DNA from: Shewanella xiamenensis
GTDB lineage: Bacteria > Pseudomonadota > Gammaproteobacteria > Enterobacterales > Shewanellaceae
Direction: 5' to 3'
Length of the DNA: 64,000 nucleotides
Assembly (NCBI RefSeq): GCF_014647135.1
Contig: NZ_BMOP01000006.1
Span: 151,929 to 215,928, forward strand
Positions within the stretch are counted from its first letter, which is position 1. Each line of letters starts with the position of its first letter. The notes below the pieces were generated by a model. It did not search any database, was not told the origin of the DNA, and was given only the letters and a program-made list of their open reading frames with translations. This document shows positions 19,480-29,350 of this stretch, one piece after another. The position numbers were made by a program, and so were the translations under genes.

Positions 19480-19815
19480 TTAATTACGTTTAATTGGGGT
19501 CAAACCTTTATTACGACTCTCAATAGCATCGTCTAAGTCAAAGCCTGAATCGCGCCAATTTTTAGCTTCTTCTGGGGCAAATTTCTGTGCTCCCCACGCC
19601 ATCGCATCCTTTAGATTAAATCCAGCCTTGTTCCAGTCAGACGCTTGCGCTGCATCAAATCCACTAAGATGCCACTTTTGAGCAACTTCAGAACTAAAAC
19701 CTGCCGACTTCCAAGCAGATATTTCATCGGCGGACATTCCAGACCAATCTTTCGGCATAGAACTACAAGCAAACAACACCAAACACATCAATAAGCTAGA
19801 ACTAATTTTCAACAT
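19480..19815 (-). CDS. Small lipoprotein built of 13-residue W..-GF repeats
   Basis: 111 residues. A lipobox LFAC puts the lipidated Cys at residue 17. The mature part is a run of 13-residue units with Trp at position 1 and Gly-Phe at about 5-6: starting at WKSAGF, WHLSGF, WNKAGF, WGAQKF, WRDSGF and a degenerate last unit. Each has an acidic or Ala-rich helix between. Probably an envelope-anchored alpha-helical solenoid. I know similar W-GF repeats only as unnamed motifs; function unknown. It carries its own terminator. Confidence 0.8.
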   Translation of the reverse strand: MLKISSSLLMCLVLFACSSMPKDWSGMSADEISAWKSAGFSSEVAQKWHLSGFDAAQASDWNKAGFNLKDAMAWGAQKFAPEEAKNWRDSGFDLDDAIESRNKGLTPIKRN

Positions 19816-20310
19816 AGCGCCTCCGCAGCGTTTTTCATTAATACGACTTACGATTACTGTTTAACCATCTTCATTAGCGATTGCCAATGATTGTAGTAAC
19901 AACGATTCCCCCCTAAATATCGCTATCGATATCCCAACAGACACGACCTGATTCACTGTTATTTAAGAGGATCGATTGGTTGCTCACAGACACATCACTG
20001 CAAATGCAGCGTCGAGGAGCTCAACAACTGTCTCGACATCTTACGTATCATTTCCTCTAGCAACTACTTCATAGTGCAAATCAGTGAAAATACAACAGAA
20101 ATTAGCATAATGATGCTCCAACAAAACAGCAATAGCTAGCAATGAGGATAAAGAAAAATTTTTATCTACTATACAGTTAACAGTATTAATCTGGTTACAG
20201 AATCCAATCCTCTTTAAAGAAAGTAAACCATCAATAGCACACACAGATCAGCTAACAACCATTTAACTTTTTTGATAATGAAAAACTTAATATTCCCATT
20301 AAATATGGGA
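19816..20310. other. Intergenic stretch without a supported gene
   Basis: About 495 bp. A 67-codon minus-strand frame (20041-20244) lacks a ribosome-binding site and resembles no family. AT-rich DNA follows the lipoprotein gene's upstream region. Confidence 0.5.
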
Positions 20311-21234
20311 TTAATGGTACTTCTCACATAGCGCCGAAAAATCACTACTTGGTTCGAGCAAAAAGTCCTTACCAACAATTGATGTCATTTCTGCTTCAGT
20401 AGTGAGTGGGTTATTAATTTTAAAAACTCGTCTATGATTAATATTACTTTTTAACAAAAATTCGCAATGCCGCCGATAAAATAATTCATCAAACTTTCCA
20501 TTAGCAATTATTCGTTTAAGTCCCTCTTTTATTCTTGTGGCTAAACGCGGCTGATTTGGTGCAACATAATAATAAGTTGCAAGGGGTATATGCAGTAAAA
20601 TATTATCATCAACAACGAGATCGGGATACTGTTGCTTAAACTGTTCAACCTCTTGAAAAGCCTCATTAATACCACGTCCGAAAGTAATAAACCTCCCCAT
20701 AGATAACATATTAAACAAATTATCATATTGAATACTTTCAATAACGTTAAATCCAGCATTTTGCATGGCAGCTTTACTTGACCATTGGCTACCAGAACCG
20801 GTATCTAACGCCATTAACTGCGCCAATGTATTTATATTTTCCATAATGGATAAATTTTGTTTCTTGATAATAAATACTCTAAAACCCTGAATACCTTTCC
20901 GGATTGGAATTTTTATTGGAATTAACTTTTCATCCCACTGAGAATTGGATGCTTCAGCAATAACGTTGACTGTTTTACCTTCTAATAATCCTCTAAAAAT
21001 ACGGTTACGACTCATGACAACATCAGAAATCTGTATTGTTCCAACACCAAAATCATTGTTTGTTGCTTCAATAATTAATGTCAACAGATCATAAGTATAT
21101 TGGTATCTATGGTCATTATTCGATTCAGGAGGATTAATAATAAAAGTATCAACAGCATATGAGTTTGGTATATATGTCCATATTCCAATACAAAACAGCA
21201 AAGTGAACAGACTAAAACGCTGAAATGTCATCAT
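20311..21234 (-). CDS. Periplasmic solute-binding-like protein
   Basis: 307 residues. Signal peptide about 1-27 (ending SYA-V), then a type-II periplasmic-binding fold recognisable from YTYDLLTLIIEATN, the hinge region and a LKRIIANGKFDELFYRR segment near the C-terminus, where SBP_bac_3 proteins keep a conserved G-x-(F/Y) motif. No ABC permease or ATPase is adjacent, so it may act as a sensor or orphan binding protein. Base composition is AT-rich compared with the neighbours, suggesting acquisition. The upstream 21235-21626 shows nothing I can support. Confidence 0.72.
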   Translation of the reverse strand: MMTFQRFSLFTLLFCIGIWTYIPNSYAVDTFIINPPESNNDHRYQYTYDLLTLIIEATNNDFGVGTIQISDVVMSRNRIFRGLLEGKTVNVIAEASNSQWDEKLIPIKIPIRKGIQGFRVFIIKKQNLSIMENINTLAQLMALDTGSGSQWSSKAAMQNAGFNVIESIQYDNLFNMLSMGRFITFGRGINEAFQEVEQFKQQYPDLVVDDNILLHIPLATYYYVAPNQPRLATRIKEGLKRIIANGKFDELFYRRHCEFLLKSNINHRRVFKINNPLTTEAEMTSIVGKDFLLEPSSDFSALCEKYH

Positions 21235-21626
21235 ATATGCTCATTACGCTATATCAAAGCTATCCTTCCCGCTAAATTTTAGCAGAAAGAATAGATCTCG
21301 TAGGTATGTACAGCACAACATTTATGCGTTTTGTGAGTCAAACCAAGCAAACATGCCCTTATAAGCCGTGCAGGGTAAAATATCCAAATACCACATTGTA
21401 CATATAATGCGAGACGCTGGATCTGCTAAGATGGCTTTTACGCCATTAAACATAAATTAAAAATCCATAATAACCTTATTAATCAAAGACTTTGGTTGAT
21501 CAATATTGACTAAAACCATTGTGTTAGAACCATAGTTCCTTTGAATGGTTAACGATATAAACAATGTTTTCCTCACTCAATGAGGTATTCCATCGCTTTC
21601 TATCAACACCACCATCACCGCAAATG

Positions 21627-22304
21627 TTAAGACTGGCTTTCAATCAGGCAAATATAATCCTCTAACTCCTGTCCCGGCGTCGGTTCAAAATGGCAGTTAA
21701 GCCTTAATAATCCTGTGATACGATCGACCCGAAAGTTGCGAAAATCTTGGCGTAATTCACACCAGGTCAGCAAGGTCCAAGTGCCGCGCCAAAAATAGAT
21801 GGCGAGCGGCCGCACTTCGCGCTCTGTCAGGGTTTTATTCACATCTTGATAGAATAGTTTGACGTATTCACGGCGCTGGGCCGCATTACGCAGCGGATCG
21901 AGAAACTGAAACTCGTTGGAATCTAGATAAAAATCCGGCGAGAACATCAAGGATTGATAGGCTTGCAAACGCTTAGGTAGCACGGCTTCCACTTTTATCA
22001 TCGCCTGACGCGCCGCACTGCCAAGCTCTTTGCCGCCCCATGTTTGCACCATGCGCATGCCGACTTGAATCGCCTCTAATTCGGCCTCGTTAAACATCAG
22101 TGGCGGCACATTCACTTCGTGGCGCAATAGATAACCCACGCCCGCCTCCCCTTCAATGGGAATGCCGCTCAAACACAAATCCTGCACATCGCGGTAAACC
22201 GTGCGAGTCGAGACTTCTAAACGATCCGCCAGCTCTTGGGCGGTCGTCAGTCGTCGATGTTTAAGAATTTGCACTATTTGAAATAGGCGGTCGGCACGGC
22301 GCAT
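21627..22304 (-). CDS. WYL-domain transcriptional regulator (YafY/DeoR-like)
   Basis: 225 residues. An N-terminal winged helix-turn-helix (about 1-60, RRLTTAQELADRLEVSTRTVYRD) is followed by a WYL ligand-sensing domain (about 130-215) with RPLAIYFWRGTWTLLTW and the C-terminal FRVDRI motif. It likely controls a nearby gene; the divergent or same-strand neighbours (broken GyrI-like gene, VOC protein) are candidates. Confidence 0.87.
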   Translation of the reverse strand: MRRADRLFQIVQILKHRRLTTAQELADRLEVSTRTVYRDVQDLCLSGIPIEGEAGVGYLLRHEVNVPPLMFNEAELEAIQVGMRMVQTWGGKELGSAARQAMIKVEAVLPKRLQAYQSLMFSPDFYLDSNEFQFLDPLRNAAQRREYVKLFYQDVNKTLTEREVRPLAIYFWRGTWTLLTWCELRQDFRNFRVDRITGLLRLNCHFEPTPGQELEDYICLIESQS

Positions 22305-22413
22305 GGACAGTAATCACACCTCAAATTAGGTTTGCTACAAAAGCTTGGGATCTTAACCGCTAAAGCTTAGCCGCCCAAGCGATAGTGTACAGGCAAAGCG
22401 TTATGGATTCGGC

Positions 22414-22887
22414 CTACACGATCCCGATATAAATCTCGACCTTATCGGCGCTTCGATACACTTCAAAGTCCGTTTGATAATCACGCTGATGCGGACAATT
22501 AGGTGCACTAAAGTAGCGCCAAATCTGTCCCCAAAGATCCACCACACAGTGGGGCATTTCCCCTTGCGCACTGAACTTAAGGTAGTTTCCTTCTCACAGC
22601 TGCAACGCCGTAAAAGGGCCGGTCTCGCTGACAGACTCAACGCTTTTCCCCACTAAAACCGAATAGTCTCCCGTCATATCGGACTCATAGTCGTAGTAAA
22701 CCCCATACATGGGAGAATCGAGCATCGCCGTGAGTTGTGATGATTCAAAGAATGTCTGCCAAAGCGCTGCAATCTTGCCGCCCTCACCCGCCATTTCGGT
22801 GCTATTGTTGGTGCGCGTACTCAGCCCAAGCATAGGTTGAGCCGCCAAATAAACCAGTTCTATTGTCGTGTTCACTTTCACCATCAC
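22414..22887 (-). pseudogene. GyrI/AraC effector-binding-like protein with an in-frame TGA stop
   Basis: Read through, the frame encodes 157 residues resembling the YdeE/GyrI-like effector-binding domain (start MMVKVNTTIELVYLAA; end VYRSADKVEIYIGIV). A single TGA at 22594-22596, between ..FTALQL and EGNYLKFS.., stops it at residue 97. The reading frame on both sides is the same and stays open to a TAG at 22414-22416, so this is a nonsense change and not a frameshift. The C-terminal half carries the conserved Trp/Cys strands, so the truncated product is unlikely to work. It sits next to a WYL regulator. Confidence 0.82.
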
Positions 22888-23032
22888 TTAAGGTTATTAA
22901 TTAAGGCCTGTCATTTGATATCTATTGTTTTAGGTGCATAGCCAGACGCTGGTAGCCAACAATATCTTATAAATATCAATGTAAAACAGAGAGCAAAAAG
23001 TCGTGCCAAAGCACGACTCCGCAAGGTTTCAA

Positions 23033-23416
23033 TTACTGGTTTTGCGACCAGAGGCCGACCTTATTGCCTTCGCTATCCACAAACAGGGCGATATAACCAC
23101 AACCGCCATCCTTGATAGGCGTCACAGGCAATAGCATAGTCACATTGGCGGCCACGAGTTTATCCACTAAAGGTTGCAATTGAGTGCTGAAATGCAAGTA
23201 TACAGTGCTACCGTCCATCGACGGTTTGCTCATGCTGCATTTAACGAGGCCAATGCTTGGTGCGCCTTCATCCTCTGTTTCAATCGTGGCGTATTGCATG
23301 TCTTCCATGTCGTCACGCTTAAATTCAACGCCGAAATGTTGTTGATAAAAAGCGATGGCACGATCCATATCACTGACAGGAATTTCACCCCAAACTAACG
23401 GTGCAATTGATAACAT
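23033..23416 (-). CDS. VOC (glyoxalase/bleomycin-resistance fold) protein
   Basis: 127 residues with the VOC beta-alpha-beta3 pattern: N-terminal WGEIPVSDMDRAIAFYQQ and a C-terminal GYIALFVDSEGNKVGL. The ATG at 23416 is chosen because AAGGAG lies 8 bp upstream; an upstream frame would put this site inside the protein. Metal ligand pattern is not clear; substrate unknown. Confidence 0.8.
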   Translation of the reverse strand: MLSIAPLVWGEIPVSDMDRAIAFYQQHFGVEFKRDDMEDMQYATIETEDEGAPSIGLVKCSMSKPSMDGSTVYLHFSTQLQPLVDKLVAANVTMLLPVTPIKDGGCGYIALFVDSEGNKVGLWSQNQ

Positions 23417-23570
23417 TTTCACTTTCTCCTTGTTGAAAAATGCCAATGATTCATCACGTTATAAATGTGGATCACCAGCGGACGACAACAAGAATAAAAC
23501 AAGGCTACTGACAGCATCATGTCAGTAGCCTTTGAGTGAAGCTGAATTTATTTAACGAAGAATAACAGGA

Positions 23571-25292
23571 TTACTTAGGCAGGCTTGCCTGATGGGCTGA
23601 AATAAACACCTCCATCGCCTTAGTCGCTCTCGCTTGCGCCGTGGCTAAGGTATCTTGCGCCGTCATAGGCTCAACCACCTCGTAGTAACACTTGATTTTA
23701 GGCTCAGTGCCCGATGGCCGTACTATCACCCGCGCGCCATTGGCTAAGCGATAAGTTAATACATCACTGGCGGGCAGATTGATTTTCTCAACCTTGCCGT
23801 CGGCAAATCGGCGTTCTAACGCCTTGAGATCATCGGTCGACACCACGGCATGTTCACCAATCTTCAGCGGCGGATGTTCACGCAGATACGCGCCGATATT
23901 CGGCGTGTCGGGTTTTAAGGCAATGCTGACTTGGGCATTGAGATGAAAACCCTGCTCGCGGTAAATCTGCTCGAGTCTATCCCAAATGCTTTGCCCTTTA
24001 GCAGCAAGTTCGGCAGTTAATTGGGCGAAGGCAACTAAGGCCGATAGGCCATCCTTATCCCACACCATGCTACCGACGGTATAACCCAGCGCCTCTTCGT
24101 AGGCAAACAGGAATTGATTTTCAGGCTGACTCTGCGCAATCCCCACATTCATCAGCCATTTAAAACCGGTGAGCGTGGTATAACTTTCAACGCCAAAGCC
24201 TTTGGCAATTTTAGATAATAGACTGGAGGACACAATAGTCGTGCCCACCAGTCGTTGGTCTTTCGCGGCATGGCTTAACAGATAATGGCCAAAGAGCACG
24301 CCCACTTGGTCGCCTGTTAGCATTTGATACTCGCCATCATCCTTACGTACTGCAACCGCAAATCTGTCGGCATCGGGATCATTGGCGCAAGCAAGCATGG
24401 CGGCATGTTTTTTCGCTTCGGCGATGACTAAGTCCATCGCACCCTTTTCTTCCGGATTAGGGAAGTTAACCGTTGGGAAATCCCCATCGGGTTCGCGCTG
24501 CGCCGCCACCGAGTAGACTTGGGTAAAACCCGTGTCCTTAAGCACAGTTTCAGCCATTTCAGCGCCCACACCATGCATAGCGGTATAGGCAAGGCTGACT
24601 TTTTCGGGCGCAGTGTGATTTTGCAGCACATTGGCGTGCATCACGCCGCGGCGATAGGTTTCGTAATAATCGTCATTAAGCCAAATCAATTTACCGTGCT
24701 TGATGGCATCAGCCTGATCCATAAACGGAATTGCTTGGGTTGCCGCCTGCTCAATCTTAGCGGCGATACCTGAGTCATGGGGCGGGATAATCTGCGCGCC
24801 GTTTTCCCAATACACTTTGTAGCCATTGTATTGTGGTGGGTTATGGCTGGCAGTCACCACAATACCCGCTGCAGCATTAAAATGCTTAACCCCAAAGGCC
24901 ACCAGCGGCGTTGGCGCCACTTTGGCGGTGAGACGCACTTTAATCCCCATCGCGGTGAGTACACTGGCGGTATCATGGGCGAAAGTGCGTGAATCGTGGC
25001 GGCCATCGTAACCAATCACAACCCCGCGCTCGGCGGCATCTTTAATTTGTTCGAGCAAATAGGCACCAAGCCCAGCAGATGTTTGGCGGATAACCAAGCG
25101 ATTCATGCCCATAGGACCTGCGCCCACCACACCGCGTAATCCGGCGGTACCAAACTCTAACCGTCCCGCAAAACGTGCCTCGAGTTCGGCGTCATTGCCG
25201 GCGTCGATTAAGGCTTGCAGTTGTGCCTGAGTGCGGGGATCGGGGTCATTTTCGAGCCAATGCTTAACCTGTAATTGCAGATGAGTATTCAT
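23571..25292 (-). CDS. Phosphohexomutase (phosphoglucomutase/phosphomannomutase family)
   Basis: Interconverts hexose-1- and hexose-6-phosphates (or a pentose equivalent). 573 residues, the PGM2/PgcA-like long type. The phosphoserine is S149 in TASHNPPQYNGYK; the Mg2+ loop is NDPDADR; a GTEPKIKCY phosphate-binding loop lies near the C-terminus. The ATG at 25292 is chosen over an upstream one at 25319 because GAGG lies 6-9 bp before it. Monocistronic by context. Glucose versus mannose specificity cannot be read here. Confidence 0.88.
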   Translation of the reverse strand: MNTHLQLQVKHWLENDPDPRTQAQLQALIDAGNDAELEARFAGRLEFGTAGLRGVVGAGPMGMNRLVIRQTSAGLGAYLLEQIKDAAERGVVIGYDGRHDSRTFAHDTASVLTAMGIKVRLTAKVAPTPLVAFGVKHFNAAAGIVVTASHNPPQYNGYKVYWENGAQIIPPHDSGIAAKIEQAATQAIPFMDQADAIKHGKLIWLNDDYYETYRRGVMHANVLQNHTAPEKVSLAYTAMHGVGAEMAETVLKDTGFTQVYSVAAQREPDGDFPTVNFPNPEEKGAMDLVIAEAKKHAAMLACANDPDADRFAVAVRKDDGEYQMLTGDQVGVLFGHYLLSHAAKDQRLVGTTIVSSSLLSKIAKGFGVESYTTLTGFKWLMNVGIAQSQPENQFLFAYEEALGYTVGSMVWDKDGLSALVAFAQLTAELAAKGQSIWDRLEQIYREQGFHLNAQVSIALKPDTPNIGAYLREHPPLKIGEHAVVSTDDLKALERRFADGKVEKINLPASDVLTYRLANGARVIVRPSGTEPKIKCYYEVVEPMTAQDTLATAQARATKAMEVFISAHQASLPK

Positions 25293-25564
25293 ATGAGCCT
25301 CAGTGAAAATCATTTTCAATTACCTTAGGAAAATCCATGCCGAAGAACAAGCAAATTTGCACTTTTCGCGGCGGATTTAAGGTGTAAAGAGAGAGAGTGT
25401 AACGAAATTAGGAGAAGTTAAGTCACGTAAAGACGCGATTTATTAACCCTGTTAATCCTCATGTAACAGGGGCTGTCGTGCTTGCGCAGCAGCGCGCCGA
25501 GGTGCTTCGAAAGCACTCACCACCTCAAGCAAAATTGCACTGATAAATGCCACGAATTGACGTC

Positions 25565-25870
25565 TTAACGCAGTAAATTAATCGACACTACGTTAGAGAA
25601 CAGCTCCTTTTCAGAGTCCTGCTCCAATTGATTTCGCCAAGGTTTATCGAAAACCCGCACAAGATAATATGTATCGCGCCCCGTGTCTGTCACAAAGGCG
25701 ATGCCAAAACGCATCAACTCGTAGTGAATATCATGGACAAACACCAATGAAAAATTTTGGCGTCCGGTCAGCTGATTGATATCTTCTCGAGTTAAACTCA
25801 CGCCCTTTTCAACACCCTCGAAGCGTTTCTTTAGCCAATGAGCAAATTCCTTCGCACTCACCATAGACAT
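25565..25870 (-). CDS. Conserved-looking small hypothetical protein
   Basis: 101 residues from the ATG at 25870, which has AGGAG 7 bp upstream; an in-frame ATG 51 bp earlier lacks such a site. Soluble, basic-acidic mix with KEFAHWLKKRF at the start and an aromatic-rich middle (HDIHYELMRFGIAFV). No family recognised. Neighbours (phosphomutase, TerC) do not suggest a role. The 25320-25564 gap upstream of the phosphomutase holds a small GTGCTT-CG-AAAGCAC hairpin near 25502. Confidence 0.7.
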   Translation of the reverse strand: MSMVSAKEFAHWLKKRFEGVEKGVSLTREDINQLTGRQNFSLVFVHDIHYELMRFGIAFVTDTGRDTYYLVRVFDKPWRNQLEQDSEKELFSNVVSINLLR

Positions 25871-26267
25871 GATCTTTCTCCTCGTACGATCCTCGGCATT
25901 AACGGCCTGGTTCGCGGTCATCTGTTCGATTATTTGTAATGATGGCGTGGCGTAATGGCCAACATCTCAGAATGAGCCAAACTGTCGTCCCATTCCGGCA
26001 GATAAAGAGCTAAGCCACAAATTTGATGGTGCTAATAATTTATTGTTATTAGTGCAAAATTGATGAAAACAGACTATCTATATTTGGCTCAGTGCGCTGT
26101 AAGGCGAACGATTACCCAAGTAGAAAGAAAGCCCGAGCCAAACGACTGTCTATACGAAAAATAGAACAGTTTGCACACTTTTACCAAACCTAAAAACCGC
26201 AAATAGAAGTTATTTCATCGGTCAATAACCCAGGCAATCACAACCTATCTTTGAGATGACCGAATAA

Positions 26268-26295
26268 AAAACTGGCGCACTATGGCGCCAGTTTT
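26268..26295 (-). terminator. Terminator after terC-family gene
   Basis: Perfect 11-bp stem AAAACTGGCGC / GCGCCAGTTTT, loop ACTATG, with T runs on the minus strand. 25922-26267 shows no gene. Confidence 0.85.
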
Positions 26296-26313
26296 AGGTA
26301 GAAAAACATTAGC

Positions 26314-27291
26314 TTACTTCTGCTCGCGCGTCTTCCACAGGGAGAATAATACCCCCGCCAGCAAGAGGCCGAAGGTGACACCAAGGGATAAGGCCGTTGG
26401 GATTTTAAAGTCCACAATGCCTTCATGATTAAAGTACACCAGTCCGACTTTTACACCGATAAACACTAACACGACCGATAGCGCATACTTGAGGTACTCG
26501 AAACGATGCACCATGGCCGCGAGGGCGAAATACAATGCCCGCAGACCTAAAATCGCAAAAATATTAGAGGTATAGACGATAAAGGGATCTTGGGTAATCG
26601 CAAAAATCGCCGGAATACTGTCCACCGCAAACACCAGATCCGCGGTTTCGACTAAGATCAACGCCAAAAACAGAGGCGTTGCCCACCAGCCTTTGCTGAG
26701 TTGATGCTCCTCTCCCCTTACCCAAAACTTCTCTTGATGAAGGCTTGGGGTAAAACGCATTTTAGAGCGTAACCATTTGTAAAACTTATTATCTTGGATA
26801 TCACCATGCTCATCATCGGAAAAGAGCATCTTAATACCGGTGAAAATCAAGAACAGGCCGAATAACACCAACACGCCTTGGTATTGCGCCACCAGCGCCG
26901 CGCCTAAGCCAATCATAATCGCACGTAGCACAATAACGCCCATGATCCCCCAGAATAACACTCGGTGTTGATACAGACGGGGAATGCCTAAGCTACTGAA
27001 AATAAGCGCGATAACGAAGACGTTATCCATAGATAAGGATTTTTCGATAAGGTAACCCGTGAGGTATTCCATCCCCGCGGTCGAACCCTTGTACCACCAT
27101 AACCAAGCGCCGAACAACAGACCCATGCAGATATAAAAGGCCGATAACTTAAGACTCTCTGCCACGGTAATTTCGTGTTGCTCTTTGTGTAGCACGCCTA
27201 AGTCGAAGGCTAACAATGCCAACACAAAGCCAAAAAACATTAACCAAACCCATATCGGGTAACCCACAAATAGCGTGGTAAAAAACTCCAT
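26314..27291 (-). CDS. TerC/Alx-family integral membrane protein
   Basis: 325 residues with about nine hydrophobic segments. Family marks: acidic residues in the membrane core, in FDLGVLHKEQHE, SLSMDNVFVIALIF and ETADLVFAVDSIPAIFAIT. Members export or balance Mn2+ and support exported metalloproteins; E. coli Alx is pH- and Mn-responsive. I looked for a yybP-ykoY manganese riboswitch in the 27292-27700 leader on this strand and did not see its G-rich core. 27292-27734 otherwise shows nothing. Confidence 0.9.
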   Translation of the reverse strand: MEFFTTLFVGYPIWVWLMFFGFVLALLAFDLGVLHKEQHEITVAESLKLSAFYICMGLLFGAWLWWYKGSTAGMEYLTGYLIEKSLSMDNVFVIALIFSSLGIPRLYQHRVLFWGIMGVIVLRAIMIGLGAALVAQYQGVLVLFGLFLIFTGIKMLFSDDEHGDIQDNKFYKWLRSKMRFTPSLHQEKFWVRGEEHQLSKGWWATPLFLALILVETADLVFAVDSIPAIFAITQDPFIVYTSNIFAILGLRALYFALAAMVHRFEYLKYALSVVLVFIGVKVGLVYFNHEGIVDFKIPTALSLGVTFGLLLAGVLFSLWKTREQK

Positions 27292-27734
27292 AACACTCCC
27301 TAAAACCTAAAAATACCGAGTTTTCTCGGCCACATCGCCATGCTCGATCTTAATACTTAGCGACACCAAAAACAGTGAAACAGGGTAAAAAGTTTAAAAT
27401 AGCAGATTAAAATTTGTTTAAATCCATACTAAACAGCCAAAACAACTAGTTGCACTAGACCCTATCTTCGGAGCATTTATCGTACTCTATATCAGATTTA
27501 AGCCTAGTCCTAACGCTCACGGACTCATCACTACTCACGCCTTAGCCAGCACAAATCGATAGCGTTTGCGCTAACGGTGTGAAAAGCGAGCTGTTTGAGC
27601 GCACTGTTTAACACTTGAGTATTAAGCGAAAATGAAAAATCCGCGGGCAAGAATGGCCGCTTGAAATAGCGTAAATGGCGAGCATGACTATCCACTGCAA
27701 GGGGTAAAAAAATGATTCGATAAGAAGTGCAAAA

Positions 27735-27974
27735 CTATTCGCGCCCGAGCAGACGACGCGCGACTAATACCACAAGATGCAGTAACAACAAACCACTAAA
27801 GGCTGAGCAGAAAAACAGTAAGGCGATGGAGTTGACCTCACGTGGAGCGTCACTGTAGAGATACCACCACAACGGCCAACCGATAAGCGACAGCAACGTC
27901 AACTGCCACATGCAGCGTTTGCAGCGGCCAATCTTTTGCCGAAAAATCGAAGTATTACAATCGTCGCACGCCAT
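27735..27974 (-). CDS. DUF3624 small membrane protein
   Basis: 79 residues. Two CxxC pairs near the N-terminus (CDDC and CKRC) suggest a zinc ribbon-like knuckle, followed by two hydrophobic segments (about 24-42 and 48-72) and an Arg-rich tail. This matches the DUF3624 family of gammaproteobacteria. Function unknown. Confidence 0.78.
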   Translation of the reverse strand: MACDDCNTSIFRQKIGRCKRCMWQLTLLSLIGWPLWWYLYSDAPREVNSIALLFFCSAFSGLLLLHLVVLVARRLLGRE

Positions 27975-28046
27975 TAACGCTTTAATCCATTAGGTTACCG
28001 TAATGGCATAAGATATCACCAAGTTTGTCCTGTGCTAAATACTGCA

Positions 28047-29228
28047 CTAGAGCGATGCCTTGAGGCGCCTCATACCCTCGTCTATCGACACTAAGGCATG
28101 ATAACCAAAGTCCCGTTTTGCCGCGCTGATATCGAAGTAATGGCTACAGGAAAGCTGTTTAGCGACAAAGCGCGTCATTATCGGCTCTTCTTGCTTATTC
28201 AGCAGTCGATATGTCATTTCTAACACTGCGCCCACCACATAGGCTAGGGTCTGTGGCACTCGCGCGGTCACAGGCGGCAACCCATCACAGGCTAGGATGA
28301 GGTTCAGCATCTTGGCCATAGTTAGAGGCTCGTCGTTACTGACAAAATAGGCTTTCCCTTGGCACTTAGGCGAGACTTGGCAAAGCTCAACGGCCGCCAG
28401 AATGTGGGCATAAGCGGCGTTATCGATATAAATGGTATCGACCAGTTTATCTTCACGGCCAACCAGTTTTAACTTTCCTAAACGGCCACGTTCCAGTACC
28501 CGCGGCACAAGATGGGGATCGCCAGGACCCCAAATCAAATGCGGCCGCAGGGCAACGGTCTTTAGCGCATACGCCGATGCAGTTATCGATGCTTGATTTG
28601 CATCGAGCATCATCTTCTCGGCAATCGCCTTGGAGTGAGCATAAAAATTTAAAAAACGGCTGGCGTAGGGCGTCGATTCATCAATACCCGATTCATCCTC
28701 GCCCGCAAAGGTCACGCTAGGGGTGCTGGTATAAACTAATTTGCTGATTTTAAGCGTTTTACAAGCGGCAATCACATTAGCTGCTCCCTTCACATTAGGG
28801 CAAAAATAGCTGTCCCTGTCGCCCCATACACCCGCTTTTGAGGCCACATGGAACACGATATCGCAGCCCTGCATCGCCTGTTTGACTTGCTCAGGATTGG
28901 CTAAATCTCCCTGAACCATAGTCACGCCAAGAGCTTCAAGCTCAGGGTAATGGCCACGGGCAAACCCTGTCACCTTAATCCCAGCAGCAAGTAAGCGTAG
29001 GCAAATCGCCTTACCCAAAAATCCCCCCGCGCCAGTCACAAAGGCATGGCTGACCTTAGCCGCCAAGGCATAAAGCGCGACTTGCTCACGCTTATCGAGA
29101 CTTAGTTTGCTACATGCTTGGTCACCGCCCACTGGGTTTAGGCCTGTTGGTTGCGACGGCGTACATTCTAAGTCCGTAGGGGCGAGAGAAATGGAACAAT
29201 TATCGGTCATCTTGCTATTCCGAGACAC
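28047..29228 (-). CDS. oleD: OleD, 2-alkyl-3-ketoalkanoate reductase
   Basis: NADPH-dependent reductase of the extended SDR / 3-beta-hydroxysteroid dehydrogenase type, second step of long-chain olefin synthesis: it reduces the beta-keto acid made by OleA to the beta-hydroxy acid. 393 residues. Rossmann motif TGAGGFLG at about 61-68 and YAHSK catalytic Tyr/Lys are present. The first about 50 residues precede the Rossmann fold. The start is uncertain: GTG at 29228 or ATG at 29210, neither with a good ribosome-binding site. It is the last gene of the minus-strand ole cluster. Confidence 0.9.
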   Translation of the reverse strand: MSRNSKMTDNCSISLAPTDLECTPSQPTGLNPVGGDQACSKLSLDKREQVALYALAAKVSHAFVTGAGGFLGKAICLRLLAAGIKVTGFARGHYPELEALGVTMVQGDLANPEQVKQAMQGCDIVFHVASKAGVWGDRDSYFCPNVKGAANVIAACKTLKISKLVYTSTPSVTFAGEDESGIDESTPYASRFLNFYAHSKAIAEKMMLDANQASITASAYALKTVALRPHLIWGPGDPHLVPRVLERGRLGKLKLVGREDKLVDTIYIDNAAYAHILAAVELCQVSPKCQGKAYFVSNDEPLTMAKMLNLILACDGLPPVTARVPQTLAYVVGAVLEMTYRLLNKQEEPIMTRFVAKQLSCSHYFDISAAKRDFGYHALVSIDEGMRRLKASL

Positions 29229-29350
29229 ACAGTGTCGTTTACAGTATTAAGTTCAGCGCTTATATGCAATGGAATAATATTTCATCCCTATGCCACTAAA
29301 AAGCAACAGAAAATCTAGACGAGTAAGGTTAAAAGTCCCTTAAATGAACA

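Noticed and set aside
22594..22596. TGA as selenocysteine in the GyrI-like gene
   Set aside because: No SECIS-like hairpin follows directly and the family has no conserved Cys at this position that I know of; a nonsense change is simpler.
27292..27700. yybP-ykoY manganese riboswitch before terC-family gene
   Set aside because: The conserved G-rich core and paired elements were not seen on the minus strand.
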